This document shows positions 10,401-18,678 of a stretch of DNA of 64,000 nt, piece after piece. How positions within the stretch are numbered: position 1 is the first letter of the stretch; each line of letters starts with the position of its first letter. The notes under the pieces are model-generated. The model had not been told where the DNA came from. It ran no database searches and was given only the letters and a program-made list of their open reading frames with translations. Source of the DNA: Anolis sagrei (taxonomy: Eukaryota > Chordata > Lepidosauria > Squamata > Anolidae); the NCBI RefSeq assembly GCF_037176765.1, contig NC_090026.1, positions 133,373,752 to 133,437,751 on the forward strand. Reading direction: 5' to 3'. A program made the translations under genes and the position numbers.

Positions 10401-12109
10401 TACCTCTGAGGATGCTTGCCATAGATGCAGGCGAAACGTCAGGAGAAATGCCTCTAGAACATGGCTCTATAGCCCGAAAAAAACCCACAAGAACCTAGTG
10501 ATTCCAGCCATGAAAGCCTTCGACAATACAATAATTAAAATGAAGAACAATTTTAACAAATATAAACTTATTAGTATTTCAGTGGGAAGTGTGGGCCTGC
10601 TTTTGGCAGATGACATAGGATTGTTGTCGTTGTGTGTTGTCAAGTCGTTTCAGACTTAGGTTGCCCCTGAGTGAGGGGAGGGTAAATGACCTTGGAGGGG
10701 CGTAATCGGCCCCTGGGCCTCAGTTTGAGGACCCCTGGTTTAGACCAGTGGTTCCCAACCTGTAGTCTGCAAGAACTAAGATATGGTCCGCAGCCTCACC
10801 ACAGTTGCAATGAGAGCAACTGGTCTCGTTAAACCTTCTTATAGTGCCAAGGCTTATGAAATATGGTTTTCTATGGGTGAGCAAATGGCAACTACTGGAT
10901 GTCATACGTTCTGTATCAGAAACTAGAGCTGATGTGGTCTGTCCAATGCAATTTTCTAAATCAGTACCCCAATTAACCAAACCCAATCTGAAGTTGACCA
11001 AAAACTGATTTGTAACCCTTTTGGTGCTCATGTTGGAGGGGGCCCTGGCCAAGCGGTTAAAAAAAAGGTTGGGAACCACTGGTTTAGACAGTAACCAGAA
11101 TGGATAGCCAATCACTTAGTACTTTACATTCTGTGCATTCAGGTGGGCTGAGATATTGACTGCATGCATCTTTTAACTGACTCTACTTTAAGAGAGGTTG
11201 TTTTATCCAATGAATATATGTGGTTTATGTAACGTTGTTACTGTTTTTGTGTTGATGTATTTTTATTTTATGTATGGCACTTTTGCTTGCTATTTGGCAA
11301 GCCTTCCCGAGTCCCTATGGGAGATGGTGACGGGGTATCAATAAATACCCCGATGGCGCAGTGGGTTAAACCCCTCTGCCAGCAGGACTGAAGACTGACA
11401 GGTCACAGGTTCAAATCCGGGGAGAGGTGGATGAGCTTCCTCTATCAGCTCCAGCTCCTCATGCAAAGGGGACATGAGAGAAACCTCCCACAAGGATCAT
11501 AAAACATCAAATCATCCGGGCGTCCCCTGGGCAACGTCCTTACAGACGGCCAATTCTCTCACACCAGGAGTCACTCCTGACATGACAAAAAAAATCAATA
11601 GTGTTGTTGTTGTTGCATCAAATTGCTGCAAATAAATAACTAACCCAGGAACAAAAATCATTGTGTGACAGAGTGTGATTACTCTCTCCCTATCTCTCTC
11701 TCTCTCTATATATATTCGTGTCAGGAGCAACTTGAGAACCTGCAAGTCGCTTCTGGTGTGAGGTGACTAGGGATGCAAAGGGATGCAAATGCCTCCCGAG
11801 AAGCCAGAGCAGGCCTGGGCCAACTTGGGCCCTCCCTCCCTCTCTCCAGATGTTTTGGACTTCAACTCCCACCATTCCTGACAGCCATGCCTGAGCTTCC
11901 AGGAACCAAGGCCTCCTTTTCCTTCTCTGGAGGGAGAGGGAGAACTACGAGTCCCAGGGTGCTTTGCGAGGCCTCCCTGCCAAGGCCTTTCCCAGGCTGC
12001 CCCGCGCGGGCGCCGGTTACCTGGCAACGGCCAAAGGGCTCTGGGCGGGCGGCCGGGAGAAGCAGCGCCAGCCGCAGCGGGGCCCCAGCGAGAGAAGGCG
12101 GAGCAGCAT
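476..12109 (-). CDS. ABCB8: ABCB8, mitochondrial ABC half-transporter, 5' half (six coding exons; gene runs off the left edge)
   Basis: ABCB8 is an inner mitochondrial membrane ABC half-transporter, described as part of the mitoKATP channel and implicated in iron export. Coding exons in order are 12021-12109, 5766-6096, 3467-3616, 3223-3317, 2750-2855 and 476-637. All have GT-AG borders and their phases join into one 311-residue frame. Residues 1-30 form an Arg-rich, acid-free mitochondrial presequence starting [16 protein letters not shown]. The transmembrane domain begins near residue 128, and blocks such as [36 protein letters not shown] and GLRKLSR-like SSLRKLSR match human ABCB8. The nucleotide-binding domain (Walker A, signature, Walker B) lies beyond the left edge. 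ABCB6 and ABCB10 are less likely, given the residue matches and the ATG9B/NOS3 neighbours. Confidence 0.93.
1085..1458 (+). repeat. L2-like LINE 3' tail with (TTA)n
   Basis: Degenerate 3' UTR ending in the window-wide tail consensus TAAGCCGCACCGAGTCC ... ACAAATAAAG followed by (TTA)n. Bases 700-1,085 upstream are AT-rich intron with nothing recognisable. Confidence 0.6.
1459..1785 (+). repeat. tRNA-derived SINE (Sauria/ACA type)
   Basis: The head has pol III A-box-like TAGCGCAGTGGGTTAAAGC and B-box GGTTCGATTCC. A body and the 3' end GAGTCAGACATGACTGGACT follow; the 3' end resembles the BovB tail, as expected for SINEs mobilised by BovB. It is not a tRNA gene because the acceptor stem does not close. 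Confidence 0.8.
1786..2040 (+). repeat. (TTA)n microsatellite plus L2-like 3' tail
   Basis: About 45 bp of TTA units, then a second 3' tail (TAAGCCGCCCTGAGTCC ... GAAATAAATAAAC). Confidence 0.55.
2060..2683 (+). mobile_element. LTR retrotransposon fossil, 3' end (Gypsy-like?)
   Basis: It shares the C-terminal polyprotein-like segment and LTR with the inverted copy at 26,597-27,365. It ends in TGCAACA just before the region of ABCB8 exon 5. It is broken. The family assignment is a guess. Confidence 0.4.
2750..2855 (-). CDS. ABCB8: ABCB8 coding exon 5
   Basis: 106 nt. With the two carried bases it encodes [19 protein letters not shown] and then [17 protein letters not shown]. The first bases read KE where human has QD. 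The acceptor is CTGAAG and lies just downstream (in transcript order) of an A/G-rich tract, so its polypyrimidine tract is weak. Confidence 0.9.
2881..2935. repeat. (GA)n microsatellite
   Basis: Purine-rich GA repeat immediately intronic to ABCB8 exon 5; on the transcript strand it is a (TC)n tract 30-80 nt upstream of the acceptor. Confidence 0.85.
3223..3317 (-). CDS. ABCB8: ABCB8 coding exon 4
   Basis: 95 nt encoding [20 protein letters not shown] and [10 protein letters not shown](R), residues 191-222. It matches human GLLTFGYLVLLSHVGERMA..MRRALFSSLLR. The CTCCAG acceptor and CAG|GTAACT donor leave phase 2. Confidence 0.93.
3467..3616 (-). CDS. ABCB8: ABCB8 coding exon 3
   Basis: 150 nt, phase 0 at both ends, residues 141-190. 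It encodes [20 protein letters not shown] and then an amphipathic stretch ending SIYGLQ, against human [20 protein letters not shown]...ILYGVQ. Confidence 0.93.
3735..3925 (-). repeat. Long tRNA-type SINE fragment
   Basis: Contains CTGTCTTTCGGGTTGCAAAG and CGAACTCATGACCTT, shared with the copies at 4,400-4,890 and 28,150-28,857. Confidence 0.65.
4060..4300 (-). repeat. CR1 LINE 3' fragment followed by an L2-like tail
   Basis: Reverse-orientation CR1 3' region (GAGCCTCCACCACACTCC ... AGTTTGAAGCCATTG), then a 3' tail ending GGGGTATAAATAAAG with ATT/TTG repeats. Confidence 0.6.
4375..4894 (-). repeat. Long (~500 bp) tRNA-derived SINE with (ATT)n tail
   Basis: (ATT)n at the left is the tail. 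The body includes GGGACTCAGGGCGGATTACA and CTGTCTTTCGGGTTGCAAAG, and the right end is tRNA-like (TGGCTTCGAACTCATGACC ... GCGCCACTCTCCCGG). The orientation is reverse. Confidence 0.7.
4895..5640 (-). mobile_element. CR1 LINE 3' fragment, split by a solo LTR
   Basis: In reverse it reads the CR1 C-terminal signature [23 protein letters not shown]. The fragment is interrupted at 5,127-5,584 and resumes with AGAGCATGGGGAGCATGAC. Confidence 0.75.
5127..5584. mobile_element. Solo-LTR fossil inside CR1
   Basis: 458 bp beginning TGTCAG and ending GCGACA, flanked by the 5-bp duplication GAATA (5,122-5,126 and 5,585-5,589). Removing it restores the CR1 sequence. Family undetermined (ERV or Gypsy); younger than the CR1 copy. 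Confidence 0.65.
5766..6096 (-). CDS. ABCB8: ABCB8 coding exon 2
   Basis: A 331-nt exon with a CTGCAG acceptor and a TTG|GTAAGC donor, residues 30-140. The first part is a GC-rich low-complexity linker ([16 protein letters not shown]...) still in the presequence/N-terminal region. The end, [22 protein letters not shown], aligns with human FNWKLFWQFLHPHLLVLGVAVV and opens the first transmembrane helix. Confidence 0.88.
6430..6835 (+). repeat. Two LINE 3' tails with TTA/TAC microsatellites
   Basis: The first tail is GGCCTCACGTAAGCTGCCCC ... GGTATTAAATAAG; the second is GAGTCGCCAGTAGGCTGAG ... AAATAAATAAAT. Both are 3' ends of L2-like families seen elsewhere in the window. Bases 6,097-6,430 are plain intron. 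Confidence 0.55.
6880..7055 (-). repeat. tRNA-type SINE fragment (family that seeded the 44.5-51.6 kb satellite)
   Basis: AAGTAACTTCTGGTGTGAGA, GGCCATCTGCAAGG and CCATCCTGTGGGAGGCTTCT match the satellite's single-copy flank and its monomer. Confidence 0.7.
7290..7985 (+). repeat. L2-like LINE 3' ORF fragments and tail
   Basis: Two partly duplicated pieces with GAGAGGGCCTTCTCAGTGGT (RAFSVVA...LWN motif of the L2/CR1 group), then the tail CCGCACTGAGTCCC ... ACAAATAAAG(TTA)n. Confidence 0.6.
7986..8815 (+). mobile_element. L2-like LINE, reverse transcriptase C-terminal region
   Basis: 187 uninterrupted codons at 8,027-8,590 read [36 protein letters not shown] and [15 protein letters not shown], diagnostic of the L2/CR1 group of non-LTR retrotransposons. 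It is 5'-truncated and has an AAATAAATAAAT tail. The open frame suggests a fairly young insertion. Confidence 0.8.
8881..10737. mobile_element. hAT-type MITE (element A) interrupted by a Penelope insertion
   Basis: It starts CTCAAACTTTTAAAACAGAG and ends CAGTTTGAGGACCCCTG, flanked by GTTTAGAC at 8,873-8,880 and 10,738-10,745. The left inverted terminus lacks about 8 outer bases. A same-family copy with both ends lies at 18,342-18,678. Confidence 0.75.
9034..10522. mobile_element. Penelope-like element, inverted head-to-head composite
   Basis: The left arm encodes on the minus strand (9,213-9,938) a 241-codon frame with a GIY-YIG-type endonuclease ([20 protein letters not shown] ... RIKEHGRHC ... 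AIAEHL). The right arm (about 9,930-10,500) is a near-identical copy on the plus strand. Both outer ends carry the same pLTR-like sequence (TTTTTTCGGGCTATATGGCC). The 15-bp target duplication ACAATACAATAATTA lies at 9,019-9,033 and 10,523-10,537. The RT domain is missing. Confidence 0.85.
10746..11081. mobile_element. hAT-type MITE (element B)
   Basis: Inverted ends CAGTGGTTCCCAACCT and AGGTTGGGAACCACTG. Flanked by the 8-bp duplication GTTTAGAC at 10,738-10,745 and 11,082-11,089, the left one shared with element A. The interior on the minus strand has LINE-like coding remnants ([18 protein letters not shown]). Confidence 0.85.
11180..11345 (+). repeat. L2-like 3' tail
   Basis: Tail consensus CCCGAGTCCCTATGGGAGAT ... 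GGGGTATCAATAAAT at the right end. Nothing else is recognisable here. Confidence 0.5.
11346..11595 (+). repeat. tRNA-derived SINE (satellite-founder family)
   Basis: The head CCCCGATGGCGCAGTGGG has an A box and GGTTCAAATCC is the B box. The body has CTCCAGCTCCTCATGC and the tail CACACCAGGAGTCACTCCTG. In reverse complement it lines up with the two single-copy ends and the monomer of the 104-bp satellite. Confidence 0.8.
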
Positions 12110-12284
12110 GGCTGGGCGGGGGGCGGCGCTGGCCGCGAAACAGAACGGAGGAGGAAGAGGAGGAGGAGGAGGCGAGAAGGCGCCGCCGCCGCTCACGACC
12201 TCGCTCCCGGCGCCATGTTGGAACCGCAGCGATGGCCGGCCCCGCCCACAATGCCCCGCGCGAGAGAGGTGAGGAGGGGCGGGG
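11940..12284. promoter_or_regulatory. ABCB8 core promoter and 5' UTR
   Basis: GC-rich region around ABCB8 exon 1. It holds a YY1-type site GCCATGTTG (12,212-12,220) and ZNF143/SBS-like elements ACTACGAGTCCCAGGGTGC (11,944-11,962) and CCACAATGCCCCGCGCG (near 12,246). YY1 and ZNF143 sites are usual in promoters of nuclear genes for mitochondrial proteins. The transcription start is not determined. Confidence 0.6.
12021..12109 (-). CDS. ABCB8: ABCB8 coding exon 1 (start codon, presequence)
   Basis: The ATG is the complement of 12107-12109. It opens a 29-codon Arg/Leu-rich mitochondrial targeting peptide and ends in phase 2 at a CAG|GTAACC donor. This start was chosen because it gives a short presequence without acidic residues that resembles the human one (MLVHLFRVG...), and because splicing to the next exon keeps frame. 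An upstream in-frame ATG exists, but it would prepend a proline-rich GC-island translation with no counterpart. Confidence 0.85.
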
Positions 12285-13095
12285 CCAAGCAGGAGAGGGG
12301 CGGGGTTTTGAGGAAGGCAAGAAATGGGTGAGGGCGGGGCCAAGGGGGAGAAGGGCGGGGTTTCGAGAGAGACGCAGGAGGGGGCGTGGCCAAGGCGGCG
12401 AGGGGCGGGGTTTCTAAAAGGCCGCAGGAGAGGGGCGTGGCCAAAGTGCAGAGAGGCGGGTTTTCGTGAAGGTCACGAGAGGTGAGGAGACTGCAGGAGG
12501 GGGCGGGGCCAAGGCGTAGAGGGGCGGGGTTTCGAGAAGGACGCGCAAGAGAGGCGGGCAGGGGGCGTGACCAAGGCGGGGTTTCGAGAAATGATACGCT
12601 AGAGGGGAGAGGAGAGGGTGGCGCCAAGGTGGAGTGGGGCGGGGTTTCGAGAAGGACGCGAGTGAGGCAAATCAGGGGGCGGGGACAAGGCATAGAGGGG
12701 CGGGGTTTCGAGAAAGATGCGATAGAAGAGGAGGGGGCGTGGCCAAGGCGTAGAGGGGCGGGGTTTCGAGAAGGACGCGAGAGGAGAATGAGGGGGCGGG
12801 GCCAATGTAGAGAGGGGCGGGGTTTCGAGAAGGACGCGATAGAAATGAGGGGGCGGGGCCAAGGTGGAGAGGGGCGTGGTTTCGAGAAGGACGCGATAGA
12901 GAGGGTAATGAGGGGGCAGGGCCAAGGCGGAGAGGGGCGGGGTTTCAAGAAGGACTCGAAGGAGGGGCGGGGCCAAGAATGAGGGGGCGGGGCTTCGAGA
13001 ATGACGCGAGTGAGGCAAATCAGGGGCAGGGCCAAGGCGGAGAGGGGCGGGGTTTCGAGAAGGACGCGAGAGGAAGAAGAGGAGAGGGGCGGGAC
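12285..13095. repeat. GC-box minisatellite in the ABCB8/ATG9B divergent promoter
   Basis: About 14 degenerate units, mostly 59-61 bp apart. Each holds GGGGCGGGGTTTCGAGAAGG and a second GGGGCGGGGCCAAGG-type box, so GGGGCGGGG (Sp1/KLF) recurs over 20 times. No TATA box is seen. The long open frames on both strands are by-products of the repeat. Confidence 0.9.
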
Positions 13096-13790
13096 TTCCT
13101 GCCAAGAGTCCGAGAAGGAAAACAAGCCGTGACGTCAGCAAAGGAAGGCCCATCTGGACCCGGAAGGCCTTGTTGGCCGGATCAGGCCTTTGGGCCGGGC
13201 TCGGCCTCCTCCCTGCCTGCCTGCCTCCCTGCCTGCCTGCTGGAGGGCGATGGATCCCGGAGAGTCGGCCGAAGAGCCCCGCTTGGACAGTCCCTGTGTG
13301 CCCGGATCCCGCTGGCTCGGCTCCCGGGTCGTGCTGGGACACAGCTGAAGGGATTCCCCGGGGATTAGTGGGCCTTCCTCCCTCCCGGAAGGAAGCTGCT
13401 CTTCGGCCTCCTGGCCCAGAACCCCTTGCCCTTCGCAGCCAGCGGGGCATCATGGGCCCAGGCGCCGCGGGGTCGGGTTGCCCTCTCCTGCCTTGGGAAA
13501 GGTCCAGGGCCCTTTCCTAGAAGGAGGGACAGATTCCTAGAAGGCCTGCCTCTCACTTGCCAGGGACATTGCGCAACCCGCAGCCGGGGCCTTGGGCCAG
13601 CGGATGGGCCGCCCGGAGGGACGCACACAAGGCTCCTCCTCCTCCTCCTCGGGTGAGCAGGTGGCCCTTCTCGGTAGGGAAAGAACGACGCAGACGAGAA
13701 CCAAGAAGCCCCGCCGGGTCGCCCACATCCAGCCCCCTGCGGTGAGGAGACAGCCGAGGAGTGGGAAAGCGGCCCACAGGTACCCACCTC
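13096..13790 (+). promoter_or_regulatory. Presumed ATG9B promoter / 5' UTR first exon region
   Basis: CpG-rich unique sequence facing ATG9B, with ETS-like CCCGGAAGG motifs (near 13,160 and 13,384). Candidate 5' UTR donors are at about 13,651 (CGG|GTGAGC) and 13,740 (GCG|GTGAGG). An untranslated first exon is inferred because the start-codon exon at 22,224 has its own acceptor. Confidence 0.5.
13130..13137. promoter_or_regulatory. Full palindromic CRE (TGACGTCA)
   Basis: Exact CREB/ATF consensus in the ATG9B-proximal promoter. Confidence 0.75.
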
Positions 13791-13794
13791 ATAG

Positions 13795-15335
13795 CTAATA
13801 ATTAGAATATAATATATTGTAGATACATGTAAATATAATATAATATTTATAATAGTCACCTAGGTGCTAACCTCATATCTAATAATTACAATATAATATA
13901 TTGTAAATACATATAATATTTATAATATAATTTTTCTAAAGCCTTTGACTGTGTGGATCATCATAAATTGTGGCAAGTTCTTGGTGGGATGGGCATCCCA
14001 AGCCCCCTTCCCTCTCTCCTGAGGAATCTGTACAAGGACCAAGGAGCCACAGTCAGAACTGACCACGGAACAGGAGACGGGTTCACGATTGGGAAAGGCG
14101 TCCGGCAAGGCTGCATCCTCTCACCCAACCTTTTCAACTTGTATGCAGAACACATCATGCGAGGATGTGCGGGGCTTGAGGAATGCAAAGCTGGGGTGGA
14201 AATGGCTGGAAGAAACATTAACAACCTCAGATATGCAGATGACACCACACTGATGGCTGAAAGCGAGGAGGAGCTGAGGAGCCTTCTAATCAAGGTGAAA
14301 GAAGAAAGCGCAAAAGCCGGGTTGCAGCTAAACATCAAAAAAACCAAGATTATGGCTACAAGAATGACTGACAACTGGGAAATAGAGGGAGAAAACGTGG
14401 AGGCCGTGACAGGGTTTGTATTTCTAGGCGCAAAGATGACTGCAGATGCAGACTGAGGCCAGGAAATCAGGAGATGCTTCCTTCTTGGGAGGAGAGCAAT
14501 GTCCAGTCTCGATAAAATAGTCAAGAGTAGAGACATCAGACTGGCAACCAAGATCCATTGCCTAGTCCAAGCCATGGTCTTCCCTGTAGTCACCTACGGA
14601 TGTGAGAGCTGGACCTTCGGGAAGGCTGAGCGAAGGAAGAGAGATGCTTTTGAGCTGTGGTGTTGGAGGAAAGTGCTGAGAGTGCCTTGGACTGCGAGAA
14701 GATCCAACCAGTCCATCCTCCTGGAAATAAAGCCCGACTGCTCACTGGAGGGAAGGAGACTAGAGACAAAGTTGAAGTACTTTGGCCACATCATGAGGAG
14801 ACAGCAAAGCCTAGAGAAGGGAATGATGCTGGGGAAAGTGGAAGGCAAAAGGAAGAGGGGCCGACCAAGGGCAAGATGGATGGATGGCATCCTTGAAGTG
14901 ACTGGACTGACCTGGAAGGAGCTGGGGGTGGTGACGGCCGACAGGGAGCTCTGGCGTGGGCTGGTCCATGAGGTCACGAAGAGTCAGAGACGACTGAACG
15001 AATGAACAACAATTTTTTTAAAATAGTCACCTAGGTGCCAACCTCATATATAATAACTAGAATATAATATATTGTATATACATATAATATTTATAATATA
15101 ATATTTATAATAGGTGCCAACCTCATATCTAATAATTAGAATATAATATATTGTATATACATATAATAGTTATAATATAATATTTATAATCATCACCTAG
15201 GTGCCAACCTCATATATAATAATTAAAATATAATATGTTGTATAAACATATAATATTTATACTATAATATTTATAATAGGTGCCAACCTCATATCTAATA
15301 ATTAGAATATAATATAATAAAATCATTCACAATGA
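13795..15335. repeat. AT-rich ~80-bp minisatellite, split by BovB
   Basis: Units carry CACCTAGGTGCCAACCTCAT and an AATATAATATATTGTA-type core. Four copies (15,039, 15,118, 15,202, 15,281) lie right of the BovB insertion and about two lie left of it. It sits about 700 bp downstream of the CpG island. Confidence 0.85.
13925..15010 (+). mobile_element. BovB (RTE clade) LINE, 3' half
   Basis: The frames read AFDCVDHHKLWQVLGGMGIP, GKGVRQGCILSPNLFNLYAE, NLRYADDTTLMAESEEEL, then GCESWTFGKAERRKRDAFEL and RNSNQSILLE-like text, nearly identical to squamate/ruminant BovB. It is 5'-truncated with one in-frame stop near 14,454, and ends in the BovB tail CAGAGACGACTGAACGAATG. BovB is the LINE known for horizontal transfer between reptiles and mammals. 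Confidence 0.9.
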
Positions 15336-16310
15336 CAGTGAGCAGGCCACATGTACAAGATAAAATGCTAAAAACTCAGGGTGAGATAGAAGTGGAGCAG
15401 ATTATTTGTGAGGGAAACCCTCATAAAAATGGGGTCATAAAAACAGGCCTTCATACATTGTGCTATAGGGACAAACATTGAGGCGGACCAGCAAAGTATA
15501 ATTGTATAGTTACTCTAAAAGCGCAACAGAAAAGCCAGGTTTTGAGGTCCTTTTTAAAAGCTAAGGTGGGCGCTTGCCTAATCTCATCGGGCAATAAGTT
15601 CCAGAGTCTGGGGGACACAGAGAAGAAGGCTACTCAATGCCTTTGAACTACAAACAGTTAAAATACAAGATTTAAAATTAAATGCACATTAAAGATATAT
15701 AAAATGTTACAGTCACTATTTAGAAATCACACCCTCCACAGTCGTAATCCGGGCCGTTCCCAAAGTCATTGCACGTAATTCTGTAGTGATTATTGCGCTG
15801 TAGTTAATCTCCAAAGGCAAGGAGAGGGATTGTCCCTCTCTCCTTGCCTCCTGCTCAATTATTATTATTATTATTAACTTTATTTGTACCCCGCTAGCAT
15901 CTTCCGAAGGACTCGATGCGGCTTACAAAGGCCAAGGCCTCAACACACAACATAACAATACACAACCTAAGGCAAATTAAAAACAGTTAAAGCAATATTA
16001 AACAACAAGCAATAAAACAATACACCAGGACGCAATAAAACTGGGCCAGGCCAGAGTAATGGGTACAGATTAAAAGTGTTGACGTGACAAGTGGTATGTA
16101 AGGATTATGGGGTAAGTGCAGTGTGCCAGCAATCTGAATTTCTAATAAAGTGCTTCTGGGACTTGTTGGAGGATTCCTATTCTGGAAAGGCACATTGGAA
16201 CAGCCAAGTCTTCAGGTTCTGCCAATGTAGGGGCCTGTCTAAGATCTTTGGGGAGGGAGTTCCAGAGTCGGGGGGCCACCACAGAAAAGGTGGCTCAGTG
16301 GGTTTAGATC
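15336..16310 (-). repeat. L2-like LINE 3' fragments, reverse
   Basis: Pieces with CCAGAGTCTGGGGGACAC and CCAGAGTCGGGGGGCCACC (the LWN-motif region read in reverse), plus a 3' tail TTTGTACCCCGCTAGCATC after (ATT)n at 15,857-15,880. Confidence 0.6.
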
Positions 16311-16413
16311 AGGAATGGGCAAACTTCGGCCCTCCAGGTGTTTACCAGCTGTTAGGAATTGTGGGAGTTGGAGTTCAATACACCTGGCGGTACAAAGTTT
16401 GCTCATGCCTGGT
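16311..16413. repeat. Fold-back hAT MITE
   Basis: Inverted arms GGAATGGGCAAACTTCGGCC ... AAAGTTTGCTCATGCCTGG. Confidence 0.65.
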
Positions 16414-17284
16414 TTGGATGGACACTGGAGTGTCTCTTCTGCCCAGGGTCCAGCAAAGCCAAAAGCCAGGAGGCTCAGGGAGTCCTCTCCTCCTCACCCC
16501 CACCCCGCATGTTTACCTACCCATCTTGGGTTGTTTATGCCACTTGCTGTTGACCGGCTGGCCGGCCGGGTATTTTTAGTTGTCCTGGGTCTCCTCTCTC
16601 TCTCTCTGGCCTGCACCTGCCTGGGGTCATGGGAGGAGCTGGAATGTGGGGAGGGGGGAACATTCTTCACCCGGGGGTGCTTTGTGTTTTTGCTGCCTCA
16701 GAGGCCTTGCTCCTCCTCCTCTGTCCAGCTGGGCCTTCTTCTTCTGGGCCTGACCTGCCTGTGTGACTCAGGCCTCTTGGGACGTGGGGAGGGGAGGGGC
16801 CACTGGCCGGCACCCTCCTCCCTCCCTCCCCCACCCCAAGCGCAGACATCAACAACACCGGAGGAGGCAGGGAGGCACCCAGAGGAGATCCCTTTGTTGT
16901 CTGGGCCCGCTCACTCCAGCTGCCGGTAAAGGGGCCCGGAGGGCTGGCTTGGGGAGGGAACAAGGGAGGAGGGGGAGCCTTTGGCTACTGTTGGGACAGG
17001 GAGGGCCGGCAAGGGCATGGCCTCTTCAGCAAAGGCACTCTGCTGCTGGGAGGCCTTTCTCTCTCTGACCTTCCCAAAGTGGAGCCAGGCCTTGTTTCCT
17101 CTGGGGCCTGGCCCTCCCTCCGGACCCGAATCTCTCGCCAGATGCTTCTCCTACTTTCTCCCTCCCAATGTTTTGGACTGCATTCCCCAAAAGGCCTCAC
17201 CAAAGGTCAAGGTTGGGGGGAGCAGAGGAAGCCTAAAATGACATACAGTGTGGACAATAGGGTCATCAGTTGGGAACCTCTCCC
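16414..17284 (+). other. Non-repetitive intron sequence, ATG9B intron 1
   Basis: About 870 bp of GC-rich, apparently single-copy DNA without a supportable exon or repeat. One MEF2-like TATTTTTAG lies near 16,571. As the longest repeat-free stretch of this intron it is the likeliest place for an intronic enhancer. Confidence 0.3.
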
Positions 17285-17800
17285 CTCAGCAACAATATAG
17301 TAATATATTATATAAATATTGTGCTATGCTAATAATATAATATATTGTATATACATATATTATTGATAACAATATTGTAATGTAATACAATATATTGCTA
17401 ATAATAATACAATGTAAGAGTTCTATATTATAGTCAATATTACAAATAATATTTCAGTATAGTACAATAATATTAACATTATGTTATGCTAATAATATAA
17501 TATATCGTATTATATAGGATGCTTGCCAAAGTGCAGGCAAAACGTCAGGAGAGAATGCCTCTAGACCATGGCCATACAGCCCGAAAAAACCTACAACAAA
17601 CCATAATATATTGTATTTACATATAATAATGATGATAATATTGTAATGTACTACAATCTAATACTAATAATACAATATAATAATTGTATGTTATATATTA
17701 CATTACAAATAATATTGCAGTATAGTACAATATAGTAATATATCATTCTAATATTTTGTTATGCTAATAATATAATATATTGTACATACCTATAACTTGT
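17285..17800. repeat. AT-rich simple repeat with a Penelope pLTR fragment
   Basis: TAATATAATATATTG-type units, with about 80 bp of Penelope terminal sequence (AAACGTCAGGAGAGAATGCC) at 17,518-17,600. Confidence 0.7.
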
Positions 17801-18275
17801 AAGCCGCTCTGAGTCCCTTTCAGGGTGAGAAGGGTGGGATATAAACGTAAATAAATAAATAGGACAGCCCCCCTGTTCTAGTCCCAGGAGGCTTGTACCC
17901 CCTCGCCCTGGTCATTGGCATCTATGATGCTGACACTTGGCATCTGTGAATTGATGGCAGTTCGTTTGTTGTTTTAAAATTGCATTGTAGCATGTGTTGA
18001 CGGTGGGTTGTTATAATTTTTTGTTGCTTGTTTTATCCTTTTGTACTGTTTTGACTTGTTGTGTGTTATATGTGCACCCTGGAGTGCTTTATAAGCCACC
18101 CTGAGTCTCTTTGGGGAGATAGTGGTGGAACATAAATAAATTATTGGTGGTGTTGTTGTTGTTGGGTGGTGTTGTTGTTGTTGTTGTTGTTGTTATTATT
18201 ATTATTTGAAACACAACAAGATGAGTCCACAGCAGACACTCTGCTGGCTGTTGCATTGGATCATACGTTGGACAC

Positions 18276-18323
<48 letters not shown>

Positions 18324-18330
18324 CTTCTGA
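17800..18330 (+). repeat. LINE 3' tails and TTG/TTA microsatellites
   Basis: Two tail motifs (GTAAGCCGCTCTGAGTCCC; ATAAGCCACCCTGAGTC) and (TTG)n/(ATT)n tracts at 18,140-18,323. Confidence 0.6.
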
Positions 18331-18341
18331 ATGGTCTAGAG

Positions 18342-18678
18342 TAGGCGTCCTCAAACTTTTTAAACAGAGGGCCAGGTCACATTCCCTCAAACTGTTGGAG
18401 GGCTATATTATAATTTGAAAAAAAGCATGAATAAATTCCTATGCACACTGCACATATCTTATTTGTAATGCAAAAACACTTTAAAACAATACAATAATTA
18501 AAATGAAGAACTATTTTAACAAATATAAATTTATTAGTATTTCAGTGGGAAGTGTGGGATTGTTGAGCTAGGATTGTTGTTGTGTGCTTTAAAGTCATTT
18601 CCAACTTAGGTTGACCCTCCGGGTAAATGACCTTGGAGGGCCGTATCCGGCCCCCAGGCCTTAGTTTGAGGACCCCTG
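18342..18678. mobile_element. hAT-type MITE (element-A family)
   Basis: Ends TAGGCGTCCTCAAACTT and AGTTTGAGGACCCCTG are inverted copies. The 8-bp TSD GTCTAGAG lies at 18,334-18,341 and 18,679-18,686. A LINE 3' tail follows at about 18,745-18,860, and 18,860-19,318 is plain intron. Confidence 0.8.

Noticed and set aside
12193-13125. Long open frames (over 150 and 300 codons) on both strands of the promoter
   Set aside because: They are repeats of one 20-residue pattern generated by the GC-box minisatellite, with no family resemblance and a CpG-island location.
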